NCBI GenBank assembly: GCA_002633025.1
Contig: NMRB01000133.1
Span: forward strand, 459,827 to 523,826
DNA: 64,000 nucleotides
Origin: Notospermus geniculatus
Taxonomy: Eukaryota > Nemertea > Pilidiophora > Heteronemertea > Lineidae
Direction: 5' to 3'
Positions within the stretch are counted from its first letter, which is position 1. Each line of letters begins with the position of its first letter. Of the stretch, positions 22,263 to 33,662 are shown one piece after another. The position numbers and the translations under genes are program-made. The notes under the pieces are model-generated. The model was not told the origin of the DNA, ran no database searches, and saw nothing but the letters and a program-made list of their open reading frames with translations.

Positions 22263-22971
22263 TTGTGAGGTAGTTCAGGATTATTCAAATTTCTCTCTGT
22301 AACAGTTACGTGTCATCCTGGCCGAGGCTAAAGTGTTAAATCTAAAACCAAAAACTCAGAAAGTTTCTGTTGATCTAAGTAACAAGGAAGCCAAGCTATC
22401 ATGAGGCTACTAATAGCTCATTCGCAATGTTACCTCCACTAATGCTACAATAACAAACATAAAGTCACGATAACAATTTTTTTTATTTCGAACTATAAAT
22501 ACAAGTGCACCCTATAATAGCTCTTGCGGAATTTTTCATGTTTTTATACGATGGCGAATGAAATGATATAATGGCCTTTTAGAAATTTGCACAGCTTGAA
22601 CGGTTTACGTCCATTAAGAAGGATTGACATGTTTGCGATAGCTGTCGGAAAAGAAGTCATGCGTGGAAAATGTCCCTTCTGGCGAGAGCCCATTTCAGCC
22701 TGAGAAATTTTGCATATTTTTATTTTTTCTTCCTAAAATGTTATTTTTTTCAAACTTTGTTTTGTGCACTCAACTGAGAAACGTGAATATAAGTAAGTTT
22801 GTGGTCTGGTGGTTTGCGGGTCGCTAAAGTACGAAGGAGGTGGTCTCTGTCGGTTGGGATTGAACTGCAGTTTCAGGGGTGGCAACCACCCATGTCTGCA
22901 CTACACCTTCTAAAATCAACGGCATCTGGTCACATCTGACCTTTGACCTCCTTCATGGAGCTTGTACTTCC
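22263..22971. other. No recognised gene
   Basis: Nothing is recognised in this interval. Confidence 0.4.
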
Positions 22972-23557
22972 AATAGACTCTATCACTCCAAAAGAGTGCA
23001 CCACCTGACGGGTCAGCGTCATGATGTCTACGTCATTTCTGAACGCCATGACGTGACTTGGAAAAAAATCAGTTGTTTCAGTGATCATGACGTCGGGAAA
23101 CAATTAAAATTTGATTTTTTTTCATCTCACGTCAAGACGGTAACAGGACAATTCGCCCCCAGGACAATTTGCCCCTAGGACAGTATGCCCCCGGACAAAT
23201 GGTAGCCGGACAACTCGCCCACGGACAATTCGCCCCTAGGACAACTCGCCTCTAGGACAACTCACCCCTAGGACAACTCACCACTAGGACAACTCACCCC
23301 TAGGACAACTCACCCCTAGGACAACTCACCCCTAGGACAACTCACCCCTAGGACAACTCGCCACTAGGACAACTCGCCACTAGGACAACTCACCCCTAGG
23401 ACAACTCGCCCCTAGGACAACTCGCCACTAGGACAACTCACCCCTAGGACAACTCGCCACTAGGACATCTCGCCACTAGGCATCATGAAATGACGTGCGG
23501 GACGTCATGACACTGCCCCGTCAGGTGCTGCACTCTTTTGAAGTGATATCGTCTATA
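22972..23557. mobile_element. Foldback element with a minisatellite in its loop
   Basis: The left arm ATAGACTCTATCACTCCAAA is mirrored by the right end (TTTTGAAGTGATATCGTCTAT). Inner blocks GCACCACCTGACGGG and CCCGTCAGGTGCTGC also pair. The related copy at 55438-55682 runs straight from CTCAAGAC into ATCATGAAATGACG. Here 343 bp of tandem repeat (23139-23481) separate those two words. Confidence 0.85.
23139..23481 (+). repeat. 16-bp minisatellite inside a foldback element
   Basis: About 20 units of AGGACAACTC(A/G)CC(C/A)CT are present. The units at the left edge are more diverged (AGGACAATTCGCCCCC), while the centre is nearly uniform. The units are contiguous with no spacers, which excludes a CRISPR array. 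They share GGACAATTC with the 34-bp array at 47038-47468. Confidence 0.9.
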
Positions 23558-23899
23558 TTTTCAAACATGTCGCAACAGGAAGTTATCCATTAGTTTGAAA
23601 TTCGACATTTCTGACATCAGAAATCTATATTTTTGAAAATTCGACAAGGATTAGTGTTTTTAAAAGCTCTTTAGCGGAGTAGCATTGCGTTTCCATAGCA
23701 ATCGGGATATACAATATGTTAAGCATGTATAAAAGTTTCAAAATGTAAGCCGTTTTGTGTTTCAATACCATCCATTTTCTTCATGACCCGAGTGTTGTTG
23801 GGTTTTTCTTGCTATTTTGAGATTTATATTTAAAGCGATCTTAAAATAATTCTGCAGACTTTTACTGCATGGAGATTTGCATGGAATGATCTGTGCCTG
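23558..23899. other. No recognised gene
   Basis: Nothing is recognised in this interval. Confidence 0.4.
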
Positions 23900-24105
23900 T
23901 CCACCTCTAGTTGCTAGAAAGTTGAATATGCGCAACTCGCGACGACTGGCAAAAGCTCAGTTCCAGCGAGTCCCAAGGGTGCGTACATCGACCGTTTCTG
24001 GCGACTGATCAGTCGCCTCCAGTTCCAGCTAAATCCTCCCAGTCGCCAGTAGCTCAGTGGCAACTAGTTGTCTCCAGTCGCAAGTGTGATGTACTCTCGG
24101 CTTTA
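23900..24105. mobile_element. MITE of the GCGACTGG family
   Basis: The right end, CCAGTCGCAAGTGTGATGTA then CTCTCGGCTTTA, is the reverse complement of the family terminus TAAAGCC...GTACATC...TTGCGACTGG. GCGTACATCGACC and CAGTCGCC words are internal. The left limit is uncertain. Confidence 0.5.
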
Positions 24106-24589
24106 GTGGCATGAAACAGCGATTCAGAAAGAAAACGGCCATTAACGCTGCCATTTTCTAATCCAACACCACAAACAAGCTGTTTCTAAGGACACCACAC
24201 GGCACTTTTCCTGAGTGACTTTCTCACGGATGCAATGAACCGTGCAGCACTCGCAACATAAGACCGTGAAACTACGCTCCAGAAACCCCGAAACACTTAG
24301 TGAATTTTCTTTAAAACCATGCTAACTTTAGCTACGTCAATTTGGTTTGTTCACTGAGGCTTGGGTGTGACTTCCACAGCCCACTGATCTTACTTAAAAC
24401 GTCCTATTTTGATTTTCCATTACATGAGACAGAAAGTTGGGGAATGTACTTTTCTCCATATTTTCGCCTCGCGAATCGTTTTGTTGGTCCTCTTCATTTC
24501 AGCCATTGCTTCATGTGTCCAAAATTGTCCATGTAGTTCGAGTGGCACTCGTTTTTGTGGGCAATTCTCATCCCTTTACTTGTGCAACA
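24106..24589. other. No recognised gene
   Basis: Overlapping short ORFs (24342-24645) lack any domain. Nothing is recognised. Confidence 0.4.
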
Positions 24590-25110
24590 CATCACTCTAT
24601 TCTATCCAAATGGGGACACACATGAATGTGGACAAAACACTTTAATTCTGCCCAGATGGGGACACACATGAATATAGACACATCACTCTATTCCACCCAA
24701 ATGGGGACACATCTTTGTGAGTCAAATGTGGACACGTCTTTCTATTCTATACAAGTGGAGACACACATGAAGTTCATCTTTGGCTGTGTGTCCCCCATAT
24801 TCTGAAGACTGCTGGCATGGCCATCTCAAGTCAACTGTGGACAATACATATGATCATTCAATTGGGGGTCATATCTTCAAACAACCTTAACTGACTATAC
24901 AGGATATGTGCTGTCATTCTACACAAATGGGGACACACATGAGGTCCACGTTTGGGTCCATGTCCCCAATTAGTTGGTAGAGAACTGTCATGGCCGCTAC
25001 AAATTGACTAAATGTGGACATTGCATATTAACATTCAAATGGGGTCATCACCTTCAAACTACCTATATTGACTCTACATGATGTTAGGTGTCACTTTGCA
25101 GGTATCCAAC
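24590..25110. repeat. Degenerate dispersed tandem repeat
   Basis: Variants of AATGGGGACACACATGAA recur near 24610, 24655, 24700, 24760, 24930 and 25040, with TGTGGACA between them. The period is irregular, so this may be an old decayed array. Confidence 0.5.
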
Positions 25111-25485
25111 TGGGGACATCCCAATTTTTGCAGGTCCACAGTTATACACTACAGTGTATTTCACACACAAGTCCCCGAATGGCACTAAACACAAACGCCC
25201 ACACACACAACAAGCTAGTACGTCATCCTTTTTATTAGAAAGCTGCGGTCGCCTCTTTACACGGCAAACAAAAGCGAGACAAGATGACACGCAATCGGTA
25301 AGAAGACTCGGCTAATCATTGGCTGAAATCAAAAACCGATTAAGATGTCTAATGGCTTTCATCTTGTGGGTCAAATGTGGTGTCGGATTATCCACGGATT
25401 GCGCTGTCTGCTGCCGAAAGTGATGGGTAGGACGCAGGATAAACTGACGCAAAAACAGTGAAATTAACGGCCATATTGTATTGTA
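25111..25485. other. No recognised gene
   Basis: Nothing is recognised in this interval. Confidence 0.4.
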
Positions 25486-25857
25486 TTTCCATTAGGGCCG
25501 AAGCCAAAGTATTATCGGTCCTGGTAAACATGGAAGAGGCCTCTCAAGCTACTCATGTTCCTCACTTGGATGGGGTCTTTTACTTGCCCCTCAAAGGTAT
25601 ACTAGGCACTACGACTTACTGTCCCATGCTACGGTGTTGTCTGTGACTTTGGTTCCTGCCAAATGGTAGAGTCAGATTTTTCCATCAGGGCCGAAGCCAA
25701 AGCAAGTTATACATCACCACGGCTTATTGCCCCATGCCATTTTTCCATCAGGGTAGAAGCCAAAGCATTATTGGCCCTGCTAATTATGAAAGAGGCCATC
25801 TCAAGCTACTCATGTTCCTCACTTGGATGGGGTCGTTTATTTGGATTACAAGCATAT
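25486..25857 (-). repeat. Three SINE-A partial copies in a row
   Basis: Three 3' ends (TTTCCATTAGGGCCGAAGCC at 25486, TTTTTCCATCAGGGCCGAAG near 25677, TTTTTCCATCAGGGTAGAAG near 25741) occur in the same orientation. The first has the body to TTACTGTCCCATGC. The second has lost its middle. The third stops after GGATGGGGTC. Confidence 0.85.
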
Positions 25858-27757
25858 GATTTTCAAAGGTGCTTAGTTTCCCGTCCTCTTGGTAGACCTA
25901 ACCAGTTCAGATGAAAATCTGATCTTGACATGTGATGCTTGGAAAATAAATTTAAACTAGAAATTGACTTACCAGTCAATTTGAAGACCGCCCTTGGAAA
26001 TTGGGAGCTAGTTGACTGATCGAGAATTACCGAGCAGCAATGTAGAAAGCTCGGTTGATGGGGAGGTAAAAGACAGGATGAAGGTGTCATAGACTTCTAA
26101 CATTAGAATTAGAAAGTTCAATAGAAGATGCACATTTTTATTATTGAAAGCCAGAAAGGCATGTTTTATTTTGTTCATAATCAACCTGCGGTTACATGTA
26201 TAGGTCATCTAACATACATGTTGTGACATAACTCCTGAGTGCTCCTGTATCCCATCATGACTATGTTGACTGCAAGTACACTAGTGATTGCAATACCAAA
26301 CTGGAAGCTGGTGCAGTCGAAGAAGATTTAGGTTGCGAACAATGTTTGAAGGTGATGTCTGCATTGCTCAGTGTCAAGGATGGTGGTGCTAGATACATAT
26401 GACACGGTACCAGTAGCTATCACAAATCACATTCATTGTCATTGACACCTTTCATTGTGTTCTGTGATTTGAAATACCGTATTACAGAAATCTTCTTGCA
26501 TGAAGCTGTGATTATGGTATGATTGTGACAGTCTCTCATGTTTTGCTTCTTTCGCAAATTACTTTCTGACAGCATCAAGTCCTAGGAAGTTAATATCAAG
26601 ATGGATCTTTTGGTGCATTTGTTTTAGGAAACTTTGGTTATTTGCATCCTGTAACGAGAAAAGGAAGATGGTTTTGAGTACGAGGTAATAAGCATCCAGT
26701 AATTTAGCATATGACTTGGTTGTTGACACCAGAAAAAGACCACAGTGATGCATTGATAGCATAGCAGTGTACATCATGCACAGACACAGCTCTTCTATGC
26801 TCTGTGACTGTGTATAGTCTGTCTAGTCTCAGACTCAGTATGACACTAGGCTACCCTAAAGGCCTAGCTACAGTGATGATGGTGATGGGCGACGATGATA
26901 GGGGCCTACCATGCACACAGACCACAGCCACAGGCACAGTGACCGGTGACAGTGACAGACACAGCATGACCATAGGGCCTAATGACATGCATCACAGCGT
27001 GCATGCACTGCAGTGCATGAGTGCAGTGAGCAGACACACACGGCAACGACGGCGGATTCACCAAAAAAATCACGCTGAATATACGAACAAACATCACTTT
27101 CTATGGTTGACATCTTATGGAATTTGACACCAACAGTGTTACTTACCATAAAACAAAAAATACCCGCACAGATGTGCTTTATTTATTTATTTATTTCCGC
27201 TTTAAAAGTCTGAAGTGAACTCGCCGGTTTGCGGAAGAGATGTGCGAGTACCAATGCGCATGCTCTGTAGGTCTCACTTACCAGTCAGAACGTCTCGCTT
27301 CTGCCACTCTCCAATCCCACAAGGCTAGGCGGTACGGCGTACCGTGTGTTGGGTTACTGCACTTGTCCGGCGAAACTGTGTGACCTGGGTGTTGGAGAGT
27401 GGCCAGTTCTCCACGGCGTTCTGTTCAGACGCAGCGCTGTGTGGAGGTTGGAATACGCGAATATGATATATAGATAAAACTACAAATTTCACCCAAATTT
27501 CGCACTATTTGTGCACGGATGACCCCAAGAATCAATAGGATTCTGTGTAATATGCTCATCTACCATTTCTGAAAATTTTACCGCGATACATGGCGTTTTT
27601 CGTTAGTTATCGTGGGGACACCGCAGATTGGATGGAGAGATCCAGAGAGAGAGAGAGAGAAATTCAGTAAAAACAAGGAAGACCGCCCCATTGATGGGGG
27701 CGGTCTTAAAAATCGGCACCATGTTACTCAACTGTCCCAAGCGACAGACTGTAGAAC
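25858..27757. other. No recognised gene; microsatellites
   Basis: This 1.9-kb stretch holds CAG/CAC-rich low-complexity DNA at 26770-27030, a TTTATTTATTTATTTATTT run at about 27179 and a (GA)n run at about 27642-27661. A perfect short hairpin sits at 27681-27705 (GACCGCCCC ATTGATG GGGGCGGTC). The strongest GC-rich part, 27240-27430, contains CCACTCTCCAA and TTGGAGAGTGG as an inverted pair. No coding domain is seen. Confidence 0.45.
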
Positions 27758-27832
27758 CATGGGATGGTAAAAATCCCATTTGGCCCTGGCTGTATTCAAA
27801 CCAGAGACCTGCTGCTTGCCGATGAATAGGCC
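27758..27832 (-). repeat. SINE-A head fragment
   Basis: ATCCCATTTGGCCCTGGCTG followed by TATTCAAACCAGAGACC is the SINE-A B-box end read in reverse. Confidence 0.6.
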
Positions 27833-27903
27833 TACCCATTTGACAAGGTCTTTACAACATTTCCGAATCCTACACCTTCTGTCTATCAAATTGCCACTGA
27901 ATG

Positions 27904-28500
27904 CGAGGGTCCGTGGGTTCGAATCTGGTAGGAAGCTATGTCTTTCACCTTAGAAACCCGATTCTATTTCATGTTCTTTAATTGTATCTCCTATGAGACC
28001 CCCTTGCATAACATAAAACTCTTTGGGTTCGGAGATTGTTTGGACTACTCGCAGGGTACTGATGGACGCCTTGTTTAACATAGGTCATTGAACCATCTTT
28101 TTTTAAGATGGGGATTTGGCCTGGTGGTTAAGGCGTGCTGCCCCTTAGTGCTGGTGATTGATGCCTTATGCGAGGGTCCGTGGGTTCGAATCTGGTAGGA
28201 AGCGATGTCTTTCACCTTAGAAACCCGATTCTATTTCATGTTCTTTAATTGTATCTCCTTTAATGTGACCCCTTGCATAACATAAAACTGTTTGGGTTCA
28301 GAGATTGTTTGGACTACTCGCAGGGTACTGATGGACACCTTGTTTAACATAGGTCATTGAACCATCTTTTTTTAAGATGGGGATTTGGCCTGGTGGTTAA
28401 GGCGTACTGCCCCTTAGTGCTGGCGATTGATGCCTAATGCGAGGGTCTGTGGATTCGAAGCAGTGTCTTTCACCTTAGAAACCCGATTCTATTTCATGTT
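27904..28500 (+). mobile_element. Tandem SINE-F multimer (~268-bp period) with 10-bp flanking repeats
   Basis: GCGAGGGTC begins at 27903, 28170 and 28439, a period of 267-269 bp. Each period has a tRNA-like head (A box TTTGGCCTGGTGGTTAAGGC, B box GGGTTCGAATC) and a common body (GGAGATTGTTTGGACTACTC, CTTTTTTTAAGATGG). The array starts and ends within a unit. CCACTGAATG is present at 27894-27903 and 28501-28510, which reads as a target-site duplication around the whole multimer. A single permuted unit is at 11461-11705. Confidence 0.8.
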
Positions 28501-28510
28501 CCACTGAATG

Positions 28511-29243
28511 TGAAAGGGTTAAAATCAGATTCTTTACAGAACCAGGGCACGAGGGATACTACGAATCGATGAAACACTTATTACCTTAGAGACAAAACAT
28601 CTAGTAGGCCGAGTACGATGTCTCGTTCCTTTGAAGATTTGCTTTATTCTCTATAGACAAGGTATCGGGGCCGCGCCGACAGATATCACTGGGGCTGACT
28701 TGAACTAGCCTTGGGGAACGTTGACTGTACGTATATCGGCTGGTCTGAATATGACGGTAATCCACCAGTAGGAGTCGGATAAAACAATAAGGGCCGCAGG
28801 ATGTGTGGTTGTTGTGTTGGGTAAGGTTGTGGGTGGGTCCTTGCTGTAATACAGCCATGCTTTTCGATGAAGGGGTGGAATACAGGGTTGCCCCAAAAAT
28901 TCTGGTGAACTGCAAAATCGGCATGATTAGGGCATGAAGCTCTGCTTTACAAAATGGAGCTCGAACCATTGAACAGAATTTGGATATCCTGGTGTCTTCT
29001 TTTAGAAAGATTCTCCATCCAATGCTATGAGCAGTTTTGGACTTTGGTTCGTGGCAGTAGGCTTGTGCTTTTTGGAGGGGGCACAGTGTAAACCTCAGAT
29101 GAAAAGTCTGTCTGACTGTTACAACGGAAATATTGGCACATGTCGCATCTGAGGTTCCGAGTTAATCGAATTAGAATGTACAATTACTGCAAAGCTGTGT
29201 TGTAGCTCACTACCTCATGAATACATTCAGAATTGTCTTCGAA
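28511..29243. other. No recognised gene; unassigned minus-strand ORF
   Basis: A 122-codon minus-strand ORF (28601-28969) is one of the few ORFs here outside repeats. No domain is recognised and nothing else supports it. Confidence 0.35.
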
Positions 29244-29492
29244 TTTTTTCTATCAGGGCTGAAACAAAAGTATTATCGGCCCTGGTAAGTATGGAAGAGG
29301 CCATCTCAAGCTACTCATGTTCCTCATTTGGATGGGGTCTTTTACTTGCCCATATAAAGGCACAAGGTACAAGGTGCACAGCTTACCCTCCCATGCGATG
29401 GTCGTGGAGCCGGGGATGAAATCCCATGTGGCCCAGGCTGGATTTGCCGCTTGCTGAGCGGATATGATAACCACTTGGCTATCAGGGCTCCT
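29244..29492 (-). repeat. SINE-A copy, full length
   Basis: It runs from TTTTTCTATCAGGGCTGAAA through the body to a B-box remnant (CAGGCTGGATTTGCC) and a clear A box (GATAACCACTTGGCTATCAG, reverse sense), ending GGGCTCC. Confidence 0.85.
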
Positions 29493-29524
29493 CGGAACTG
29501 TGAACTGTGCCGTACACTTAACCA

Positions 29525-29682
29525 AAGGTACAGGTACAAGGCACCTCAGCTTACGGTCTGTGACGTTATTGATGTGGGGAATCGGGGATGATTAATCCCA
29601 TATGGCGTGGGCTGGCTTCGAACCCAGGACCGCTGCCGTTTGCAAAGCAGACGTTAAAACCACTAGGCTATAAGGGCTTCTC
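29525..29682 (-). repeat. SINE-A 5' half
   Basis: CAGGTACAAGGCACCTCAGC through GGCTTCGAACCCAGGACC and ACCACTAGGCTATAAGGGC is the head and early body of SINE-A in reverse, with the 3' half missing. Confidence 0.8.
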
Positions 29683-29933
29683 ACCTCATAAATTCAGTCA
29701 ATGTTTTACACATTATCTGGAAAAGATCGTCACCACATCATCTTGCGTCGAATCAGAAATTCCGGCAGATTTTCATCCGACTGCGTTTGTACGATAATCC
29801 ATTGTGGCAAGATGCTGTCAATTGTGGGAATAGAATTTCGCCTCAGCAATGCGTATCTTAAATTAACCAAATCGCAGTTAAAGGTAGGCTGTGTTCCGAC
29901 AATTCTCAAACATTATTAGGCTATAGATGATTC

Positions 29934-29972
29934 ACAAATTCACAGATCTGCGCACTTCCGCCAAAATCGCAG
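29934..29972 (+). repeat. Fragment of the 247-bp foldback family
   Basis: AGATCTGCGCACTTCCGCCA and following AAATCGCAG match the left arm of the elements at 13931 and 60691. It joins directly to a SINE-A body. Confidence 0.7.
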
Positions 29973-30290
29973 CAAGCCATAGTGCCTTGTAACTTGTGCC
30001 TTTGCAATGGCACGTGACAGACCCCATCCAAGTGAGGAACATGAGTAGCTTGAGATGGCCTCTTCCATACTTACCAGGACCAATAATACTTTGGCTTCGG
30101 CCCTGATGGAAAAACAGCATGAGCCAATAGTATAGGTGCCTTGTAACTTGTGCCGATGCAAAGGCAAGTAAAAGATCCCATCCAAGTGAGAAACATGAGT
30201 AGCTTGAGATGGCCTCTTCCGTACTTACCAGGGCCAATAACGCTATGGTTTCACCCCTTACAAAAAATGCTTTTGCTTCGGCCGTGATGA
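29973..30290 (+). repeat. Two SINE-A 3' copies in tandem
   Basis: AAGCCATAGTGCCTTGTAAC to CCCTGATGGAAAAACAGC (about 29973-30115) is followed by GGTGCCTTGTAACTTGTGCC to GGCCGTGATGAAAAATAAAA (about 30135-30290). Both are headless. Confidence 0.85.
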
Positions 30291-30852
30291 AAAATAAAAT
30301 ACAATTTGTTGAAAAGTGTAAAAATTAAGACGTTATTTCCTGCTTGAAAGGAAGTGAACGTTTCCGTCACAGAAAGATGTCTGACTCATGTCAAACCTAA
30401 AACTGCTAAGGTGAGGAACTGCTATTTTTCTATAGCGTCAATCTGACAGCACAATATGCGTCATCATGCTATCAAAGCAATTTGTGCCACGCCACAAACG
30501 CTATTTTTCCCCGTGAACGAAACACGTTCTTATTATCTACCAAGTAGCTAGCTCATTCGGCGATGTTTGTGTAACAAATACCATTTGTCGATTGCGTAGC
30601 CGTATCTTCTCGGAAATTGCCAAGCAGCGGTAGCGATTGAGATAACTTGCTTGGGTTGATCAGGCGAGTGCATGGAATCCCGCTCCGTATTGAAGATCAA
30701 TCTGCGTCAGATATTAAGTACCCATTAGATTTACTGGTTATGTCAGCATTTCTGGACACTGTTACGGTCTATTTGGGAAAGTAGGGGTGTATGTACATAC
30801 TGTGTTTAAGCTAGTTGGAGGCATACGAATTCTTTTCCGTTGGATTGTATTG
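30291..30852. other. No recognised gene
   Basis: Nothing is recognised in this interval. Confidence 0.4.
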
Positions 30853-31207
30853 GTTTTCCATCAGGGCTGAAGCCAAAGCATTATTGGTCCTGGTAAGTAC
30901 GGAAGAGACCATCTCAAGCTACTCATGTCCCTCACTTGGATGGGGTCTTTTACTTGCCCTTGGAAAGATACAAGCTGCAAGGCACCATTGCCTGGATGGG
31001 CATTATCCTTTGTATTGTATTGAATTTTTCCATCAGGGCTGAAGCCAAAGTATTATTGGCCTTGGTAAGTATGGAAAAGGCCATCTCAAGCTACTCATGT
31101 TCCTCACTTGGATGGGGTCCTTTACTTGCCCTTGCAAAGGTACAAGATACAAGGCACCACGGCTTACTGTCCCATGCAACGGACTGAAGAGTCAGGGATG
31201 ATTTTTC
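30853..31207 (-). repeat. Two SINE-A 3' copies in tandem
   Basis: TTTTCCATCAGGGCTGAAGC begins near 30853 and TTTTTCCATCAGGGCTGAAG near 31024. Each is preceded by a TTGTATT-type run, which is the SINE tail in reverse. The first ends after GGCACCATTGCC. The second reaches GACTGAAGAGTCAGGGATGA. Confidence 0.85.
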
Positions 31208-31452
31208 GCCTCCTGACTTTCTACCCAGTAGTCTGTCAGGAACGATACCAAATGGACCGAATAGTTAGCTCTATGCATATTTTTTAACGACCGGATAGAT
31301 AATTCGAGATGATGGTGTCTAAGGCAACATCATCAATGAAGCAATAAAAGGAATAGAACTCCCGGGATGGAAATTGATACAGACATTCTGACTCTTGCGT
31401 ATCGCTGATCAATGCTACGTAGAATAGGCTCCATTCGCTTCAGCAATGCTAA

Positions 31453-31840
31453 AGCCAGGCGTACATCGCACTTGCGACTGGAAGCAACTGATCTGGACCC
31501 ATGTTCCCGAAGCCATCGTTAGGTCAACGATGTCGTTACGCTATGCATTTTCGCAGTTTTAACGACATCGTTAACCTAACGATGGCTTCGGGAACATGGC
31601 TCCTGATCAGTCGCTGGTGATGTACATGCTGTGCTGTGCGCACATCGCAAATTTACCAACTCAGTAAAACTAGGAGGATCCAATCAGTCGTCATGTCCTG
31701 ACCGCGTACATCGCACTTGCGACTGGCAGCAACTCCGGTTTCAACCGGAGCGTTTGGGCTCATTGAGACTCAGTTTTGTTCAGAAAACTGGCACTGATCA
31801 GTCGTAAGCCCGCGTACATCGCAGCGACTGAACGAAACCG
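31453..31840. mobile_element. Cluster of GCGACTGG-family MITE pieces
   Basis: GTACATCGCACTTGCGACTG occurs near 31461 and 31709, and GCGTACATCGCAGCGACTG near 31810. CTGATCAGTCG occurs near 31603 and 31795. They look like one or two family members rearranged or nested, with a further palindromic insertion at 31495-31602. Confidence 0.6.
31495..31602. mobile_element. 108-bp palindromic element nested in a MITE
   Basis: CCATGTTCCCGAAGCCATCG (from 31499) is mirrored by CGATGGCTTCGGGAACATGG (to 31599). The inner arms TTAGGTCAACGATGTCGTTA pair with TAACGACATCGTTAACCTAA. CTGATC lies at 31489-31494 and 31603-31608, where related elements have it once, so it may be a 6-bp duplication. Confidence 0.75.
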
Positions 31841-32284
31841 GTTACAACTAGTCGCTAGAAAGTTGAACATGTGCAACGCGCGGCTCGCGGAAACGACCAA
31901 AATGGAGGGGTGTTCAACCAATGGGTGCTCTTTTCAACATGGACTTTCCCCCTCCTGTGCTCGGAGACATTTTCTCCTTTCATCAACTGTAGCAAGCATC
32001 GCCATTGCATTGCCATAAAAACCTTGTCCCCAGGCTTATTTACCCAACACTCATTCGTTCCTTTAACGGCTAGATAGCTCAGCCTGTAGACAGCTGATCA
32101 AAGCACTTTGCCATTGTTAGTAGCCAATATCTGTCATCGCTTGTCGGAGAAGACAATTTCTGATTCCGTCCTAATCCAGAAACGTTGCTAAAAGGATGGA
32201 CGCTGTTTTGCTAGCGACATTTCCTGATGTTTTCTATTCCTGGCGTCATAGGCGCAGAACTCTGGACTGTTCCATTATAGCTAG
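31841..32284. other. No recognised gene
   Basis: Nothing is recognised beyond a GCAACGCGCGGCTCGCGG segment near 31874, similar to 23930. Confidence 0.4.
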
Positions 32285-32496
32285 TTAAAGGAGCACGGTA
32301 TTGGATCTCAAATGCGTTATTTGACTGCCGACGTAGAGGGAGCCACCTAGCGGCAGTAAGACAAACTACAAAAATGCATTACAAAATGTACGCAGTAAAT
32401 CGGGTCATTCGCCGAGACGTAGTCAGACCCTTGGGTTGGAGAGTGGCGCGGTGGCGCCGGCTGTCGAGAAAAAGTGGCAATACCCTGCTCCTTTAA
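32285..32496. mobile_element. TTAA-flanked MITE with AAAGGAGC ends
   Basis: TTAAAGGAGCACGGTATTG (from 32285) is mirrored by CAATACCCTGCTCCTTTAA (to 32496). TTAA is present at both boundaries. The first bases TTAAAGGAG are shared with the three-copy family at 37426, 59521 and 61119, although the interiors differ. Confidence 0.75.
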
Positions 32497-32759
32497 CTGT
32501 TCCCTTTCCCTCAACAATTTAAAAAAAAACTTCAGTTCGATTCCTAATCACGCCAGTTAAATTCTGAGATTGGCAATGCCCATCATCAATCTCATATTTG
32601 GCTTCACTTCATGTTTTATTGTTGTTTTGATGTCTAAGTATGAATGACGCATCGCACATAATGTCACGAACGATGCGCAACATCAACGACGTTTTCATCA
32701 TCGCAATGCATGCACTTTTGTGTTAAAACTGAGTTGTTCCCCAGCGTCTCCTTTGGGCA

Positions 32760-33035
32760 CGCCGGTTCCCCATTGCATGGGACAGTGAGCCATGGTACCT
32801 TGTACCTTGTACCTTTGTTAGGACAAGTAAACGATCCCATCCAAGTTGAGGAATACAACTTACTAGGGACAAAAATGCTGTGGCTTCAGCAACACTGCGT
32901 GTGCAGCAGTATCAGTGGAGCAACGACAAATCTATCATAGCATTATTGGCCCTGGTAAGTATAGAAGGGGCCATCTGAAGCTACTTTTGTTCCTCACTTG
33001 GATGGGGTCTTTTACTTCCTTACCAACCCACAGGC
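32760..33035. repeat. Two SINE-A fragments in opposite orientation
   Basis: A + strand copy (about 32767-32900: GCATGGGACAGTGAGCC to GCTGTGGCTTCAGC) is followed by a minus-strand copy (about 32939-33035: AGCATTATTGGCCCTGGTAA to GGGGTCTTTTACTTCC). Both lack heads. Confidence 0.8.
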
Positions 33036-33662
33036 TTTGCCTTTGGCCATACCATGATGATGATAGTGATAATGATAATTATAATGGAGAATCTAATAAT
33101 ATGACTGTGGCAATTAAGGATTAGCTGATCCCTGTGGTGATTATTTTTCTTACAATTACAAATTACCAACTATGAATGCTTTCTGTGAAATAATAGATAG
33201 GGCCTATTACATGGAAATATGCCTAATTGATTTCGTTATTGCCTTAGCATAGGTGTTAATTTCAGAAAATTAAAGTTGAATCATGATTATATAACATTTA
33301 TCCATGATGTTGATATACAATTTGGATCTTCTCATTAGTCTTGAGAGAGTTCATTATTTTCTCCCCATATCAATGTTGTGTAATAATAGCAACAACATAG
33401 TAGCAATATAGAACACGTCCACGGCGACAGGGCCGGATTCCTTTCTTGGACTTCAGTCATGTAAGACGAACGACAAACACCGTGATTTTCACATGTAAGG
33501 AGTTCTAATATTTTCACCCTGTTTTGTGCACCTTCATTGTGTACATCAGATTTTTTTCTTTTCGTGAAAATCAGCTGTGTTCCAATTTTGTCAAAAACAG
33601 ATGGGAAATTGTGTGGTACCTTGACGTAAACGTTGAATATAAAGGACTGTACTTACACGCTG
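33036..33662. other. No recognised gene
   Basis: A short GAT/AAT-rich run lies near 33055-33090. Nothing else is recognised. Confidence 0.4.

Noticed and set aside
23139-23481. CRISPR-like repeat array
   Set aside because: The 16-bp units are contiguous with no spacers and the genome is animal. The same applies to the 17-, 34-, 44- and 45-bp arrays.
27681-27705. Stem-loop resembling a bacterial terminator
   Set aside because: The genome is animal and no gene ends there. It is a short GC hairpin only.
28601-28969. Possible transposase remnant on the minus strand
   Set aside because: Read for mariner-like and other transposase motifs, but no catalytic or diagnostic motif could be identified.
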